64,000 bases of DNA from Mucilaginibacter rigui. Its GTDB lineage: Bacteria; Bacteroidota; Bacteroidia; Sphingobacteriales; Sphingobacteriaceae. This document shows positions 16,607 through 25,449 of the stretch, piece by piece. Positions within the stretch are counted from its first letter, which is position 1, and each line of letters opens with the position of its first letter. The notes under the pieces were generated by a model that made no database searches, was not told the DNA's origin, and was given only the letters and a program-made list of their open reading frames with translations. Location of the stretch: assembly GCF_014773275.1 (NCBI RefSeq), contig NZ_JACWMW010000007.1:54437-118436 (forward strand). The letters run 5' to 3'. Both the position numbers and the translations under genes were made by a program.

Positions 16607-18693
16607 TGCAGTTCTATTATTATTTTTGAACCTTTCGGTATAATGCTACCCCCGGTTACCGATTGCGTGGTTACCGAGCCGCTGCCCTTTACCGATACCT
16701 TATAGCCTGCGTTACCCAAGGCATAAAGCGCATCGCTTAAGCCCATACCGGTAACATTTGGCACCGTGCCTGTTTTATATTTATTATCCTCAGATACTAT
16801 GCCGCTGCTGGTATCAACGCCTGTTGGCGTAGCCGATGCATACAGTGGTTTTATACCAAGGTTGTTGTACACTTTTTTTAAAGCTTTAAGGTTACCCTGT
16901 TTAAATTTAGGCAGCGTAGTATTACCTATTAAGTGTGAAGGGGCCTGGTTCAACTCCATATCGCCCGCATATATCCTATCGGCAATTTCCCTGAAAGCAG
17001 GGCCCGAAACTGATGCCGCATAGTAGCCGTTCTTAGGGTCGTTAATAACCACTATCAATGAGTACTTTGGCTTATCAGCCGGGAAGTACCCGCAAAAAGA
17101 TGCCTGATATTGCTTTTTAGCTTTGTAGCCTTTATTAGCATCTGCAACCTGTGCGGTACCGGTTTTACCGGCTATTTTATATAACGGGTTATAAACGTAT
17201 TCTTTACCGCTACCCTCTGTAACAACGCCTTCAAGCATTTCCTGCATCTTTTTCAGCGTTATATCAGAACATATTTTTTCGTTTACCGTGCGGGTTTGAA
17301 AACGCTCTACGGTGTTGCCTAACCTTCTTATCTCTTTTACAAAAACCGGCGTTACCAGCTTGCCATTATTTGCAACTGCATTATAAAAGGTTAACATTTT
17401 TAATGGGGTTAACTGCATTTCATAACCATAGGCCATTTGTGGCAGGGTCATGTTCTTGTTCCAGCTACGGTTGTTTGGATTTTTTACTACCGGTTGCGCT
17501 TCACCAGGTATCTGCAGTCCCATTTTCTCGTTGAGGTGCCAGTTGTATAAATGATCGGTGAATTTCGACTGATCGTTTTTGTAACCATTATTCACCAGGT
17601 AAGCAACCGCCGCGTTTGATGATTTCTCGAACGCTTTTTTTACCGTTACTCGGCCAATGCTTCCGTGTGAATCTTTAATGGTATGGCCCGGTATAGGATA
17701 TTCACCCGTATTAACCATGGTATTGGTGTCTACCTTATGATCCTCCAGCAAGGCCATGTATGATGCCAGCTTAAAAGTTGAACCCGGATCCTGGTTCCCT
17801 GCAATAGCATAGTTAAATTTCTCTTTAAAAGAACCATCGGGCATGCGCGTGTAATTTGCAACTGCCCTTACTTCGCCTGTGGCCACTTCCATTAAAATAG
17901 CAGTACCATGATCGGCTTTGGTAATTATCAATTGCTTTTCTAACGCGCTTTGCACCAGGTCCTGCATATTCACATCAATGGTTGATATGATATCCGCCCC
18001 TTCTTTAGGTGCAATTTCATCTTCATCATTAATAGGCATCCAAACACCACCTGCCATGCGGCGCTCCATACGTTTACCGTTTTCGCCGTTTATATAGTTG
18101 GCGTATGCACCTTCAAGGCCTACGCCATTTTTTACGTTTTCGTTTTTATAACCAATGGTACGCTCCGCTAAAAAACGGAATGGCATGATGCGCCTGTTTT
18201 GCTGCACTGCAATTAACCCACCCTTATACTTACCCATGTTAAATATGGGGAACTTACGGATGTCCTTGAGTTGATTATAAGTAACCTTGCGCCTAACCAA
18301 TTGATAACGCGATCTATCTTTACGCGCATCACGGAAAAGTCTTGAATATTCGCGTGCAGATTTATCACCAAAATAGTTCGCCAATTTCATCGAAAGCGAG
18401 TCTATCTTTTCATTAAATACCTTATCATTTTCAATGCCTCCGGCCAGCATATCCATGTGCAGCTCATACTCTGGCACCGATGTTGCCAGCAGGCTGCCAT
18501 CTACCGCAAAAATATTACCTCTTGCCGCTTCTATGTTTTTGTAACGGGTTGACTGCACCCTTGACATAGCCTTCCATTTCTCCCCCTGCACAAATTGCAC
18601 ACGGCAAAGCTGAAATACCACCGCTGCTGCAAAAAGCAGGATCAACCCAAACGCAAGGTAAACCCTGACAAGTATGTTGGTTCTGATACTCAT
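16603..18693 (-). CDS. ftsI: Septal penicillin-binding protein with C-terminal PASTA domain
   Basis: This class B PBP is the transpeptidase for septal peptidoglycan (PBP3/FtsI group). It has a short cytoplasmic tail, a membrane helix at about 9-30, a dimerisation domain, and the transpeptidase motifs STFK (S305 nucleophile, K308), SSN (358-360) and KTG (510-512). A single PASTA domain occupies about 635-696 (TVPNVTGMGLSDALYALG). The 696-residue length fits Bacteroidota FtsI with PASTA; E. coli FtsI has none. It overlaps ftsL and murE by 4 bp each. Confidence 0.95.
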   Translation of the reverse strand: MSIRTNILVRVYLAFGLILLFAAAVVFQLCRVQFVQGEKWKAMSRVQSTRYKNIEAARGNIFAVDGSLLATSVPEYELHMDMLAGGIENDKVFNEKIDSLSMKLANYFGDKSAREYSRLFRDARKDRSRYQLVRRKVTYNQLKDIRKFPIFNMGKYKGGLIAVQQNRRIMPFRFLAERTIGYKNENVKNGVGLEGAYANYINGENGKRMERRMAGGVWMPINDEDEIAPKEGADIISTIDVNMQDLVQSALEKQLIITKADHGTAILMEVATGEVRAVANYTRMPDGSFKEKFNYAIAGNQDPGSTFKLASYMALLEDHKVDTNTMVNTGEYPIPGHTIKDSHGSIGRVTVKKAFEKSSNAAVAYLVNNGYKNDQSKFTDHLYNWHLNEKMGLQIPGEAQPVVKNPNNRSWNKNMTLPQMAYGYEMQLTPLKMLTFYNAVANNGKLVTPVFVKEIRRLGNTVERFQTRTVNEKICSDITLKKMQEMLEGVVTEGSGKEYVYNPLYKIAGKTGTAQVADANKGYKAKKQYQASFCGYFPADKPKYSLIVVINDPKNGYYAASVSGPAFREIADRIYAGDMELNQAPSHLIGNTTLPKFKQGNLKALKKVYNNLGIKPLYASATPTGVDTSSGIVSEDNKYKTGTVPNVTGMGLSDALYALGNAGYKVSVKGSGSVTTQSVTGGSIIPKGSKIIIELQ

Positions 18694-19103
18694 TCCTGTA
18701 CGTCCTCCTTTACAGTTATTTTTTGCGGCGGTTGATTAGCCTCTTTAATACCTAACGTATCTACACGCTTGGCAACCTCGGTAAGTGTGCTTTTAAAGGC
18801 CAGATCAGCTTTGCTGCTTTTGTATTCCCAGCTCAGCTCTTTAACCTCTTTGCTTATTTTATCAATATCGCGTATGTTGTTTTCAGACAGGTGCCTGTTA
18901 CCTATATATAACATTCCCAAAAAGGCCACGTAAAAAATAAAAGGCAAAGCACTGGTAGCAGCATCAGTAGTGACAACTCCATTTCTTAAGAATTGCGTAA
19001 AAAAGTTATCAGGAAGATCCTTTTTTACGGGTTTCTCTTCCACAATAAGCTTTTGCTCTTCTAATTCTTCCTCCTGAATTTCTGTACGTAAACGATTGGT
19101 CAT
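18690..19103 (-). CDS. FtsL-like cell division protein
   Basis: This 137-residue bitopic protein has a charged cytoplasmic N-terminus with a Glu/Lys-rich stretch (about 8-32), one membrane helix near residues 52-72 (ALPFIFYVAFLGMLYIGN), and a short extracytoplasmic part with coiled-coil character (DIDKISKEVKELSWEYKSSK). That topology and its place between rsmH and ftsI identify it as the FtsL equivalent; sequence similarity alone would not. It overlaps both neighbours by 4 bp. Confidence 0.8.
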   Translation of the reverse strand: MTNRLRTEIQEEELEEQKLIVEEKPVKKDLPDNFFTQFLRNGVVTTDAATSALPFIFYVAFLGMLYIGNRHLSENNIRDIDKISKEVKELSWEYKSSKADLAFKSTLTEVAKRVDTLGIKEANQPPQKITVKEDVQE

Positions 19104-20002
19104 TTTTTTACAGCTATCCTTAATTTAGCACTACGTGCCCTGTTATTACTTAATATCTCTTCATCGCTGGCTATAATAGCACCGCGACTAACCGCATCAA
19201 ACGGGCGGTTGTTATTACCATACAGGTCCTTCTCTACCTCGCCGCTGAATTTGCCTTTGGCGATAAAATTCTTCACCAGCCTGTCCTCCAGCGAATGATA
19301 CGACATTACTACCAGCCTGCCGCCGGTTGCCAGCACATCTGCCGACTGTATTAAAAAATCTTTCAAGGCTTCCAGCTCCTGGTTCACCTCAATCCTTAGC
19401 GCCTGAAAAACCTGCGCCAGGTATTTATTTTCTTTCCCCCTCGGGGTGATATTGCTTATTGCGTTCTTCAGATCAGCAATGGTAACTATCGGGCCATTCA
19501 ACCTTGCAGTTACAATGGTTTTAGCCAGCGATTTTGCGTTTTGCACTTCCCCATACATCCCAAAAATGCGGTGCAGATCGGCCTCGCTGTAATTGTTCAC
19601 CACCTCTTTAGCACTCAGGTCTGATGCCTGGTTCATGCGCATATCCAGTTCGGCATCAAAACGGATGGAAAAACCACGCTCGGCCTGGTCAAACTGATAT
19701 GATGATACGCCAAGGTCTGCAAGTATCCCGTCAACCGGGATAGCATCATGCAAACGGGTAAAGTTTTTCAGATACCTGAAGTTTTGATCGATGAAGGTAA
19801 ACCTGTCATCATCTATCATATTTTGCTGCGCATCAGCATCCTGGTCAAAAGCCAGCAAACGCCCGCCACCACCAAGATGTTTCATGATCTCGCGCGAGTG
19901 ACCGCCACCGCCAAAGGTCACATCAACATAAGTACCGTTTGGCTTAATATTTAAAGCCTCTATGCACTCAGCCAGCATAACTGGGGTATGGTAATTACTC
20001 AT
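19100..20002 (-). CDS. rsmH: 16S rRNA (cytosine(1402)-N(4))-methyltransferase
   Basis: RsmH (MraW) methylates C1402 of 16S rRNA with SAM. The N-terminus HTPVMLAECIEALNI and the SAM loop DVTFGGGGHSREI are diagnostic, and SYHSLEDRLVKNFI is conserved near the C-terminus. The start is taken as ATG at 20002; the preceding codon is GTG. It overlaps mraZ by 8 bp. Its place as second gene of the dcw cluster is standard. Confidence 0.96.
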   Translation of the reverse strand: MSNYHTPVMLAECIEALNIKPNGTYVDVTFGGGGHSREIMKHLGGGGRLLAFDQDADAQQNMIDDDRFTFIDQNFRYLKNFTRLHDAIPVDGILADLGVSSYQFDQAERGFSIRFDAELDMRMNQASDLSAKEVVNNYSEADLHRIFGMYGEVQNAKSLAKTIVTARLNGPIVTIADLKNAISNITPRGKENKYLAQVFQALRIEVNQELEALKDFLIQSADVLATGGRLVVMSYHSLEDRLVKNFIAKGKFSGEVEKDLYGNNNRPFDAVSRGAIIASDEEILSNNRARSAKLRIAVKK

Positions 20003-20459
20003 CACGCCCCCTTCCTTTATTAGCCATTACCTCTTCGGCTAATGCCGCAAAGTTTTCAGGCTCATTGCTTATCATTTTCTCGTGCGCTTTTTTGTCCCAA
20101 ACCTCTACTTTATTAAGCATGCAGGTTAAAACAACCTCGTTGGTAATGCCTGCATAATCCAATAAATTCTTCGGCAGGTTAACCCTTCCGGTACCGTCGG
20201 GCTGCAAACTTGTTGCGCCGGCGGTAAAATATCTTACAAACTGGATTGCTTTTCTATCGTATTCGTTAAGTTTGCTCAGTTCGTCAAGTTTCTTGTCCCA
20301 TTCCCGTTTAGTGTAAATAACAAGATAGTTCTCAAGGCCACGATTGATCACAAGACCCTCTTTCTCAGCTTCTGGAAGCTGTTTCTTAAGGTCCGAAGGG
20401 ATCATCATCCGCCCTTTGGCATCCAGTTTACAATTAAATTCTCCGGTTAAATAGGACAT
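19995..20459 (-). CDS. mraZ: Transcriptional regulator MraZ
   Basis: MraZ is a ring-forming DNA-binding protein with two AbrB-like halves that controls its own dcw operon. The 154-residue protein shows two DAKGRMMIPSDLK/DGTGRVNLPKNLL halves, at about residues 13-25 and 98-110, each with the conserved D-x-x-G-R. It is the first gene of the cluster. A 10-bp-periodic repeat array sits 47 bp upstream and fits its known mode of binding. Confidence 0.95.
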   Translation of the reverse strand: MSYLTGEFNCKLDAKGRMMIPSDLKKQLPEAEKEGLVINRGLENYLVIYTKREWDKKLDELSKLNEYDRKAIQFVRYFTAGATSLQPDGTGRVNLPKNLLDYAGITNEVVLTCMLNKVEVWDKKAHEKMISNEPENFAALAEEVMANKGRGRDE

Positions 20460-20505
20460 TCTTTACGGTCAACAATATTTGTAATGTAAAAGTATATTAC
20501 TTTTA

Positions 20506-20533
20506 CCACTTTATGACACTTTTTACCACCAAA
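20506..20533 (-). promoter_or_regulatory. Putative MraZ operator (10-bp periodic boxes)
   Basis: On the minus strand the boxes TTTGGTGG, AAAGTGT and AAAGTGG follow each other at a 10-bp pitch with 3-base spacers (taa, cat), and AAGTaat follows. MraZ is known to bind short repeats at 10-bp spacing, TGGG-type in E. coli and AAAGTG[T/G]-N3 in Mycoplasma. The match to the latter pattern is close. It lies 47-74 bp before mraZ, so it would give autoregulation. Confidence 0.72.
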
Positions 20534-20564
20534 AAGTTTTCAACATTTTTGATGTTTTTTCGGC

Positions 20565-20594
20565 TATGTTATTTTCTCAATAATGATAGCTTTG
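20565..20594 (+). promoter_or_regulatory. Promoter of purU
   Basis: TAGCTTTG (20587-20594) matches the -7 element TAnnTTTG exactly, with TATG 18 bases upstream as a weak -33 element. Transcription would begin near 20600, about 18 bases before the purU ATG. Confidence 0.55.
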
Positions 20595-20617
20595 AGACAG
20601 TATTTATTAGCTAAAGA

Positions 20618-21442
20618 ATGATCATTGTTATACAGTGCGCCGACCGCGTAGGCCTGGTTGCAGCCATATCCGGCTTGTTAGCCCAGAAAGAGCTCAATAT
20701 AATCAGCATGCATGAGCATGTAGACAATACCGCCAACCTGTTTTTTATGCGCCTTGAGGTAGATAAAACAATTGGCGCAGAGGAACTTGAAGAAAACCTG
20801 CGCGAAATTTTACCGGCAGATGCGCTCATTAAAATAAACCCCGTTCCCGAAAAAAAGATAATTGTACTGGTAACCAAAGAATACCATTGCCTGGCTGATA
20901 TACTGGTGCGTAATTATTTTAAAACGCTGGGCGCCAGCGTACAGTGCGTAATTGGCAACCACGATACCCTGCAGGATATTTGCCGGCGTTTTGATGTACC
21001 TTTTTATCATTTACCCGCAACCGCTGATAAAAATTTGTATGAGCAAAGCTTGGTTAATACCATCAAAAAGTACGAATATGACTACCTGGTTCTGGCCAAG
21101 TTTATGCGGATTTTATCGCATGATTTTGTGAGCCATTTCCCGATGCAGATCATTAACATCCACCACTCCTTTTTACCGGCATTTGCAGGCGCCAGCCCCT
21201 ACCGACAGGCATACGAGCGCGGCGTAAAACTAATAGGCGCCACCGCCCATTATGTTACCGACGAACTGGACGAAGGCCCCATCATCGCGCAGCAAATAAT
21301 ACCTGCCAATCACTCGCTGAATGTGCAGGATATGGTAAAGGCCGGTAAGGAAATAGAAACCGCCGTATTAGCCAAAGCACTTAAACTTGTTTTTGACGAT
21401 AGAGTATTTGTCTATAAAAATAAAACGGTGGTACTGGAGTAA
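20618..21442 (+). CDS. purU: Formyltetrahydrofolate deformylase
   Basis: PurU hydrolyses 10-formyl-THF to THF and formate, balancing the one-carbon pool. The 274-residue protein has an N-terminal ACT domain (about 1-75, VIQCADRVGLVAAISGLLAQ) and a formyltransferase-fold domain. In the latter, NIHHSFLPAFAGASPYRQA carries the catalytic His, and GATAHYVTDELDEGPII the catalytic Asp. It is divergent from mraZ, with its own promoter in the 158-bp gap. Confidence 0.95.
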   Translation: MIIVIQCADRVGLVAAISGLLAQKELNIISMHEHVDNTANLFFMRLEVDKTIGAEELEENLREILPADALIKINPVPEKKIIVLVTKEYHCLADILVRNYFKTLGASVQCVIGNHDTLQDICRRFDVPFYHLPATADKNLYEQSLVNTIKKYEYDYLVLAKFMRILSHDFVSHFPMQIINIHHSFLPAFAGASPYRQAYERGVKLIGATAHYVTDELDEGPIIAQQIIPANHSLNVQDMVKAGKEIETAVLAKALKLVFDDRVFVYKNKTVVLE

Positions 21443-21517
21443 CCACTTGTAACAATTTTTAAACAGATGGTTTTAATTGGTAAATAATTGTATTTTAACA
21501 GTACGATTACCCCGATA

Positions 21518-22624
21518 ATGAAACTATCCCTAACCACCTTTATCACAGCACTTTGCTGTTGCTCAGCATATGCACAAGGCCCTGTTCAAAGAAACATCCG
21601 ACTGGATTTTATTAAAGGCGACAGTACCCGTTTAAGTTTTAACGAAGAATTTAACCTGATTGAGGACAGCTGCAGCCAGGTTTATCGGTATGCGCATCTC
21701 AACATACAGGAAAAAAAATTCACCGGATCATTTAAAGACGTAAGCCGTGCAGATCAAAAGCTGCTGATTACCCAGGGCACGTATTCGGCAGATGGACTTA
21801 AAGAGGGCCCATTTATTATTAATTATTTAAACGGCAATCCGCAGGCAAAAGGCAATTTTAAAAATGGCCTTTTTGATGGCAAATGGGAAATATTTTACGA
21901 TACAGGTAAACCACTCATGACGTTTGAGGCCAATGGGGCCGACATAAAGATTATTGATGTGTGGGACGATAAGGGCATTAAAACGGTTAACAATGGCAAT
22001 GGCACCTACAGGGCAGATATGCCCCCTTATATGTACTGGAAAGGTAAATTGCTTAATGGACGGCCGGATGGCAAGTGGAAGGCTAAAAAGGTGGCAGACG
22101 ATACCGACCTATCTTCCGAAATATTTAAAAACGGCACTTTTCAAAAAGGCAACACCTCAATTTCAGAATATACCGATAAATCGAGGATAGTACTTATTTC
22201 ACCTACTTTTTTCCCGTTCGTATCGGCCGAGTACCTTTTGATATCCCGCGTTCCATGCGATGGTGATTTTGTAAAACAAAAAAATGTTGTTAATGCCAGT
22301 TACTCAGGCGGGATCAATTCATTTTCGGACCATATTGGTGAGGTCGTAGCCAGTTACCTGAACACTGTCGACCTGAAATCGTACGATGAACAGCTTGTTT
22401 TAGAAGGAGAAATAACCGAACAGGGCAGCATAGCAAAACTAAAGGAAATCAATCCGTTTAACATCAGCATATCGCAGGGGGTAATTAACAAGCTACATAC
22501 TTTGCCACGTTTAAAACCAGCCACTGTTGATGGCAAACCTGTTAAACAAGGCTTCAGCATTACGCTTAGGATCCATAACGGTATGTATAGTTTTAATTAT
22601 CGGTTTTTACCGGTACAGCCGTAA
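21518..22624 (+). CDS. Secreted MORN-repeat protein with TonB-like C-terminus (paralogue 1)
   Basis: The start is set at the ATG at 21518 (368 aa), which begins a signal peptide ending SAYAQ; the frame runs on upstream to a TTG. Residues of about 85-140 contain MORN-like words (GPFIINYLNGNPQAKGNFKN, FDGKWEIFYDTGK), and more follow near 175-190. The last 60 residues (LKPATVDGKPVKQGFSITLR) resemble the C-terminal domain of TonB-type energy transducers. No function is known. The next gene is a clear paralogue with the same plan. Confidence 0.75.
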   Translation: MKLSLTTFITALCCCSAYAQGPVQRNIRLDFIKGDSTRLSFNEEFNLIEDSCSQVYRYAHLNIQEKKFTGSFKDVSRADQKLLITQGTYSADGLKEGPFIINYLNGNPQAKGNFKNGLFDGKWEIFYDTGKPLMTFEANGADIKIIDVWDDKGIKTVNNGNGTYRADMPPYMYWKGKLLNGRPDGKWKAKKVADDTDLSSEIFKNGTFQKGNTSISEYTDKSRIVLISPTFFPFVSAEYLLISRVPCDGDFVKQKNVVNASYSGGINSFSDHIGEVVASYLNTVDLKSYDEQLVLEGEITEQGSIAKLKEINPFNISISQGVINKLHTLPRLKPATVDGKPVKQGFSITLRIHNGMYSFNYRFLPVQP

Positions 22625-22657
22625 TTTTAAAATAAGACCTTACTTATCTCGATTGTT

Positions 22658-23839
22658 ATGAAAATATTTTCTGCTGTACTTGTTTTGTGCCTGTCACATT
22701 TATTTTTCTCAATAGATGCCTCTGCACAAGAAAGTGAAGAGCCACGCAATATTAATATCAAGTATATACAGGAAGACAGTGTTTCTATTACCCTAAACGA
22801 GAGTTTTGACATGATAGAGGATAGCTGCAGCCAGATAATACGCTTTACTCATTTTAATGCAGACGAAAAGAAATTTTATGGTGCTTTTACAGATGTAAGC
22901 AGGTTAGACTCCAACGTAATTTTAACACAAGGTTTGTATGATAAAAGCGGTCTTAAGCAGGGGCTTTTTATATCTCGTTACGTAAACGGAAACTTACAGG
23001 CAAAGGGCCGGTACAAAAACAATGTTTTTGATGGCAAATGGGAAACCTACTACGAAAATGGAAAGCCTCACACTATTTTTATAGCTGTAAGCAATTCAAT
23101 AATTGTACAGGATTCATGGGCTATAACCGGCGAAAAGGTAGTTGATAACGGCACCGGCGAATACATGGTGAGCCTTGCAAACGATAACGACGGCGGGCGG
23201 GCAGTCTGGAAAGGTAAGCTTTTGAACGGAAAACCGGAAGGCACCTGGCAGCTTGTTATAAACAGTAACGGTCTTGTGAAGGTTATAAACACCGAAACTT
23301 TTAAAGACGGGCATTTTGTAAAGGGTATTGGCATAACCGGCAACTACAAAAATGCATCAAGAGTAGTAATGATGCCACCAGAGGCTTTACCATTTTTACA
23401 AGCAGAAAACATGGCCATTTCAAGTTATCCGTGCAATGCCAATACCCCAATGTTTACCGAAAACATCATAAAACATGATGATAACATTTACTTAGATGCG
23501 CACTATGAGGCTAATAGGTATGATTTCAGATCGGAACTTTTTAGCAGTTTATTCAATAAAACTCGCGGCAATAGCTCCCCTTTCCTTGGGCTATTTGATA
23601 TACACTTAACAGCAGAAATTGACGAATTGGGAAAATTCAAAAATATAAAAACCGCCGGCACTGCAGACATAGGAATGGAAAGCGCAGTAATATCGGCATT
23701 ACACGACATGCCTATATTAAAACCTGCTACAATTAACGGGAAAGTAGTAAAACAAAAGTTTACACTAACCTATCTTTATGACAAAAAAACCAAGCACTAT
23801 TCTATAGACTATAAATTTTTACCTCTAAACCAACATTAG
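22658..23839 (+). CDS. Secreted MORN-repeat protein with TonB-like C-terminus (paralogue 2)
   Basis: It is 393 residues with a signal peptide ending DASAQ. It shares with the preceding gene the EDSCSQ motif, the FDGKWE-YY-NGKP MORN segment, the WKGKLLNGKPEGTW segment, and the end LKPATINGKVVKQKF. Both copies keep one Cys in EDSCSQ and one in a later PC-N/D motif, so a disulfide is possible. It starts 33 bp after paralogue 1 and is probably co-transcribed. Its stop lies one base from the stop of the opposing GH32 gene. Confidence 0.75.
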   Translation: MKIFSAVLVLCLSHLFFSIDASAQESEEPRNINIKYIQEDSVSITLNESFDMIEDSCSQIIRFTHFNADEKKFYGAFTDVSRLDSNVILTQGLYDKSGLKQGLFISRYVNGNLQAKGRYKNNVFDGKWETYYENGKPHTIFIAVSNSIIVQDSWAITGEKVVDNGTGEYMVSLANDNDGGRAVWKGKLLNGKPEGTWQLVINSNGLVKVINTETFKDGHFVKGIGITGNYKNASRVVMMPPEALPFLQAENMAISSYPCNANTPMFTENIIKHDDNIYLDAHYEANRYDFRSELFSSLFNKTRGNSSPFLGLFDIHLTAEIDELGKFKNIKTAGTADIGMESAVISALHDMPILKPATINGKVVKQKFTLTYLYDKKTKHYSIDYKFLPLNQH

Positions 23840-23840
23840 C

Positions 23841-25364
23841 TTACCAAATTGACTTTAACGGCTGTATTTGTAAATGCTCTATCTCCATGCCGTTGTTTAT
23901 AATGCTTAAACGGTTGTAAGGCTTTTTGGGGAAGAACACACCGGTAAGGTTGCTTAGCCCGCCATCGGCAAATAGTTCGATAGATGAAACATCTACAACC
24001 AGCTCAAAATCTGAAGTAAGCGATGTTGACAGCCTTGGCGCGTATGCTTTGGGCATGAATTGCTTACTGAATTTATTTTGTCCGGCTTTGGTACGGTCGA
24101 TATAATAGCGGCTGTTTTTGGCATCGTAACCAACTACAAGCGCCTCGCCTGCATCGTTAGATAGCATTACCGAGTAATCTTTAACAGCTTTTGTATTAAA
24201 CTTAAGCGTGTACTGCGTTGGCGTTTGTTTTATCACCGAAAAGATATTGTTGTTTTTTGCCAGCAATTCGGCATCTACCTTAATGGTTTTAGTTACAATT
24301 TTATCTAACTCTTCTACCGGGGTTGATGTTAGCCAGATATCGCCCGCGGTAAGTTTTAAGGAAAGCTCGCGCGGTATAGTCATGGCGTTTCGCCATTTTA
24401 GGGTTGGCACATCGTTGGCATAAAACCAGTTGCCCATCCATCCTAAAAATACTTTGCGGTTGCCGGTGTTGCCCCATGTTACCCCTGCATAATTATCAGG
24501 GCCAAAGTCAATCCATTTGGTTTGGTTACTGCTGGGTATAAACTTGCTGCCATCAAAATGCCCCACAAAGTATTGCGTAGCCGAGCCGCCATTTGGACCG
24601 CCCGGGTTTATGCTTACCAGTAAAACCCAATATTCTTTACCGTTTAGTTTAAGCGGGAAAAGATCGGGGCATTCCCAAACGCCACCGTGCGCACCAAGCA
24701 TCTGGCCAAAATCGCTTTCTTTTTTCCAGTCCTTAAGGTTTGGCGATGAATAGAAGGTTATCCTGTCTTTAGTGGCCAGGCTCATTACCCATTTGTTACC
24801 TGCTGCGTACCAAAACACTTTAGGGTCGCGGAAATCTTTAATACCGGGATTTTTAAGCACCGGGTTGGCGGCATATTTCGTCCAGGTGGCACCTTCATCA
24901 AGGCTATAGGCAATACTTTGATTTTGAAATACAGATGAACCCGACTTCTCCCCTTTTGGGTCGTGGTGAGTAAATATGGCTACCATGGCGGGTTTGCCCT
25001 TTGTGCCAAAACCCGAGGTATTATTCTCATCAACCACCACGCTGCCGCTGAATATATATCCCAGTTTATCGGGGTAAAGGGCAATAGGCATCTGTTTCCA
25101 ATGGATCAGATCTTTACTCACGGCATGCCCCCAGTGCATTGGGCCCCAAACTGTAGCTTTAGGGTAATGCTGAAAAAACAAGTGATAAGTACCTTTATAG
25201 TATACCATCCCGTTAGGGTCGTTTGTCCACATTGTTTTGGGCGAGAAGTGCGCCTGCGGACGGTATGGTTCGTGGTATAATTTAGCGTTTGTTGCTTTTT
25301 GAGCCTTTGATGATATGGCAGCCAAAACAATGCAGCCTGCGATTAATACTTTTTTAATATCCAT
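23841..25364 (-). CDS. Glycoside hydrolase family 32 (fructan hydrolase)
   Basis: This secreted enzyme cleaves beta-fructosyl bonds (levan, inulin or sucrose type). The signal peptide (about 1-22, AISSKAQ) is followed by the five-blade propeller with nucleophile D49 in WTNDPNG (46-52), RDP (179-181, transition-state Asp) and the acid/base E231 in WECPDLF. A C-terminal beta-sandwich completes the 507 residues. The exact substrate is not readable. No SusC/SusD pair or fructokinase is next to it, which is unusual for a Bacteroidota fructan system. Confidence 0.93.
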   Translation of the reverse strand: MDIKKVLIAGCIVLAAISSKAQKATNAKLYHEPYRPQAHFSPKTMWTNDPNGMVYYKGTYHLFFQHYPKATVWGPMHWGHAVSKDLIHWKQMPIALYPDKLGYIFSGSVVVDENNTSGFGTKGKPAMVAIFTHHDPKGEKSGSSVFQNQSIAYSLDEGATWTKYAANPVLKNPGIKDFRDPKVFWYAAGNKWVMSLATKDRITFYSSPNLKDWKKESDFGQMLGAHGGVWECPDLFPLKLNGKEYWVLLVSINPGGPNGGSATQYFVGHFDGSKFIPSSNQTKWIDFGPDNYAGVTWGNTGNRKVFLGWMGNWFYANDVPTLKWRNAMTIPRELSLKLTAGDIWLTSTPVEELDKIVTKTIKVDAELLAKNNNIFSVIKQTPTQYTLKFNTKAVKDYSVMLSNDAGEALVVGYDAKNSRYYIDRTKAGQNKFSKQFMPKAYAPRLSTSLTSDFELVVDVSSIELFADGGLSNLTGVFFPKKPYNRLSIINNGMEIEHLQIQPLKSIW

Positions 25365-25449
25365 TGCTTATAATTCAATTAGGTAAATACTTAGCCTAAG
25401 TAAAGCTATGCACTATAAACTGAATTGTAACAATGATAGTATGATATTG

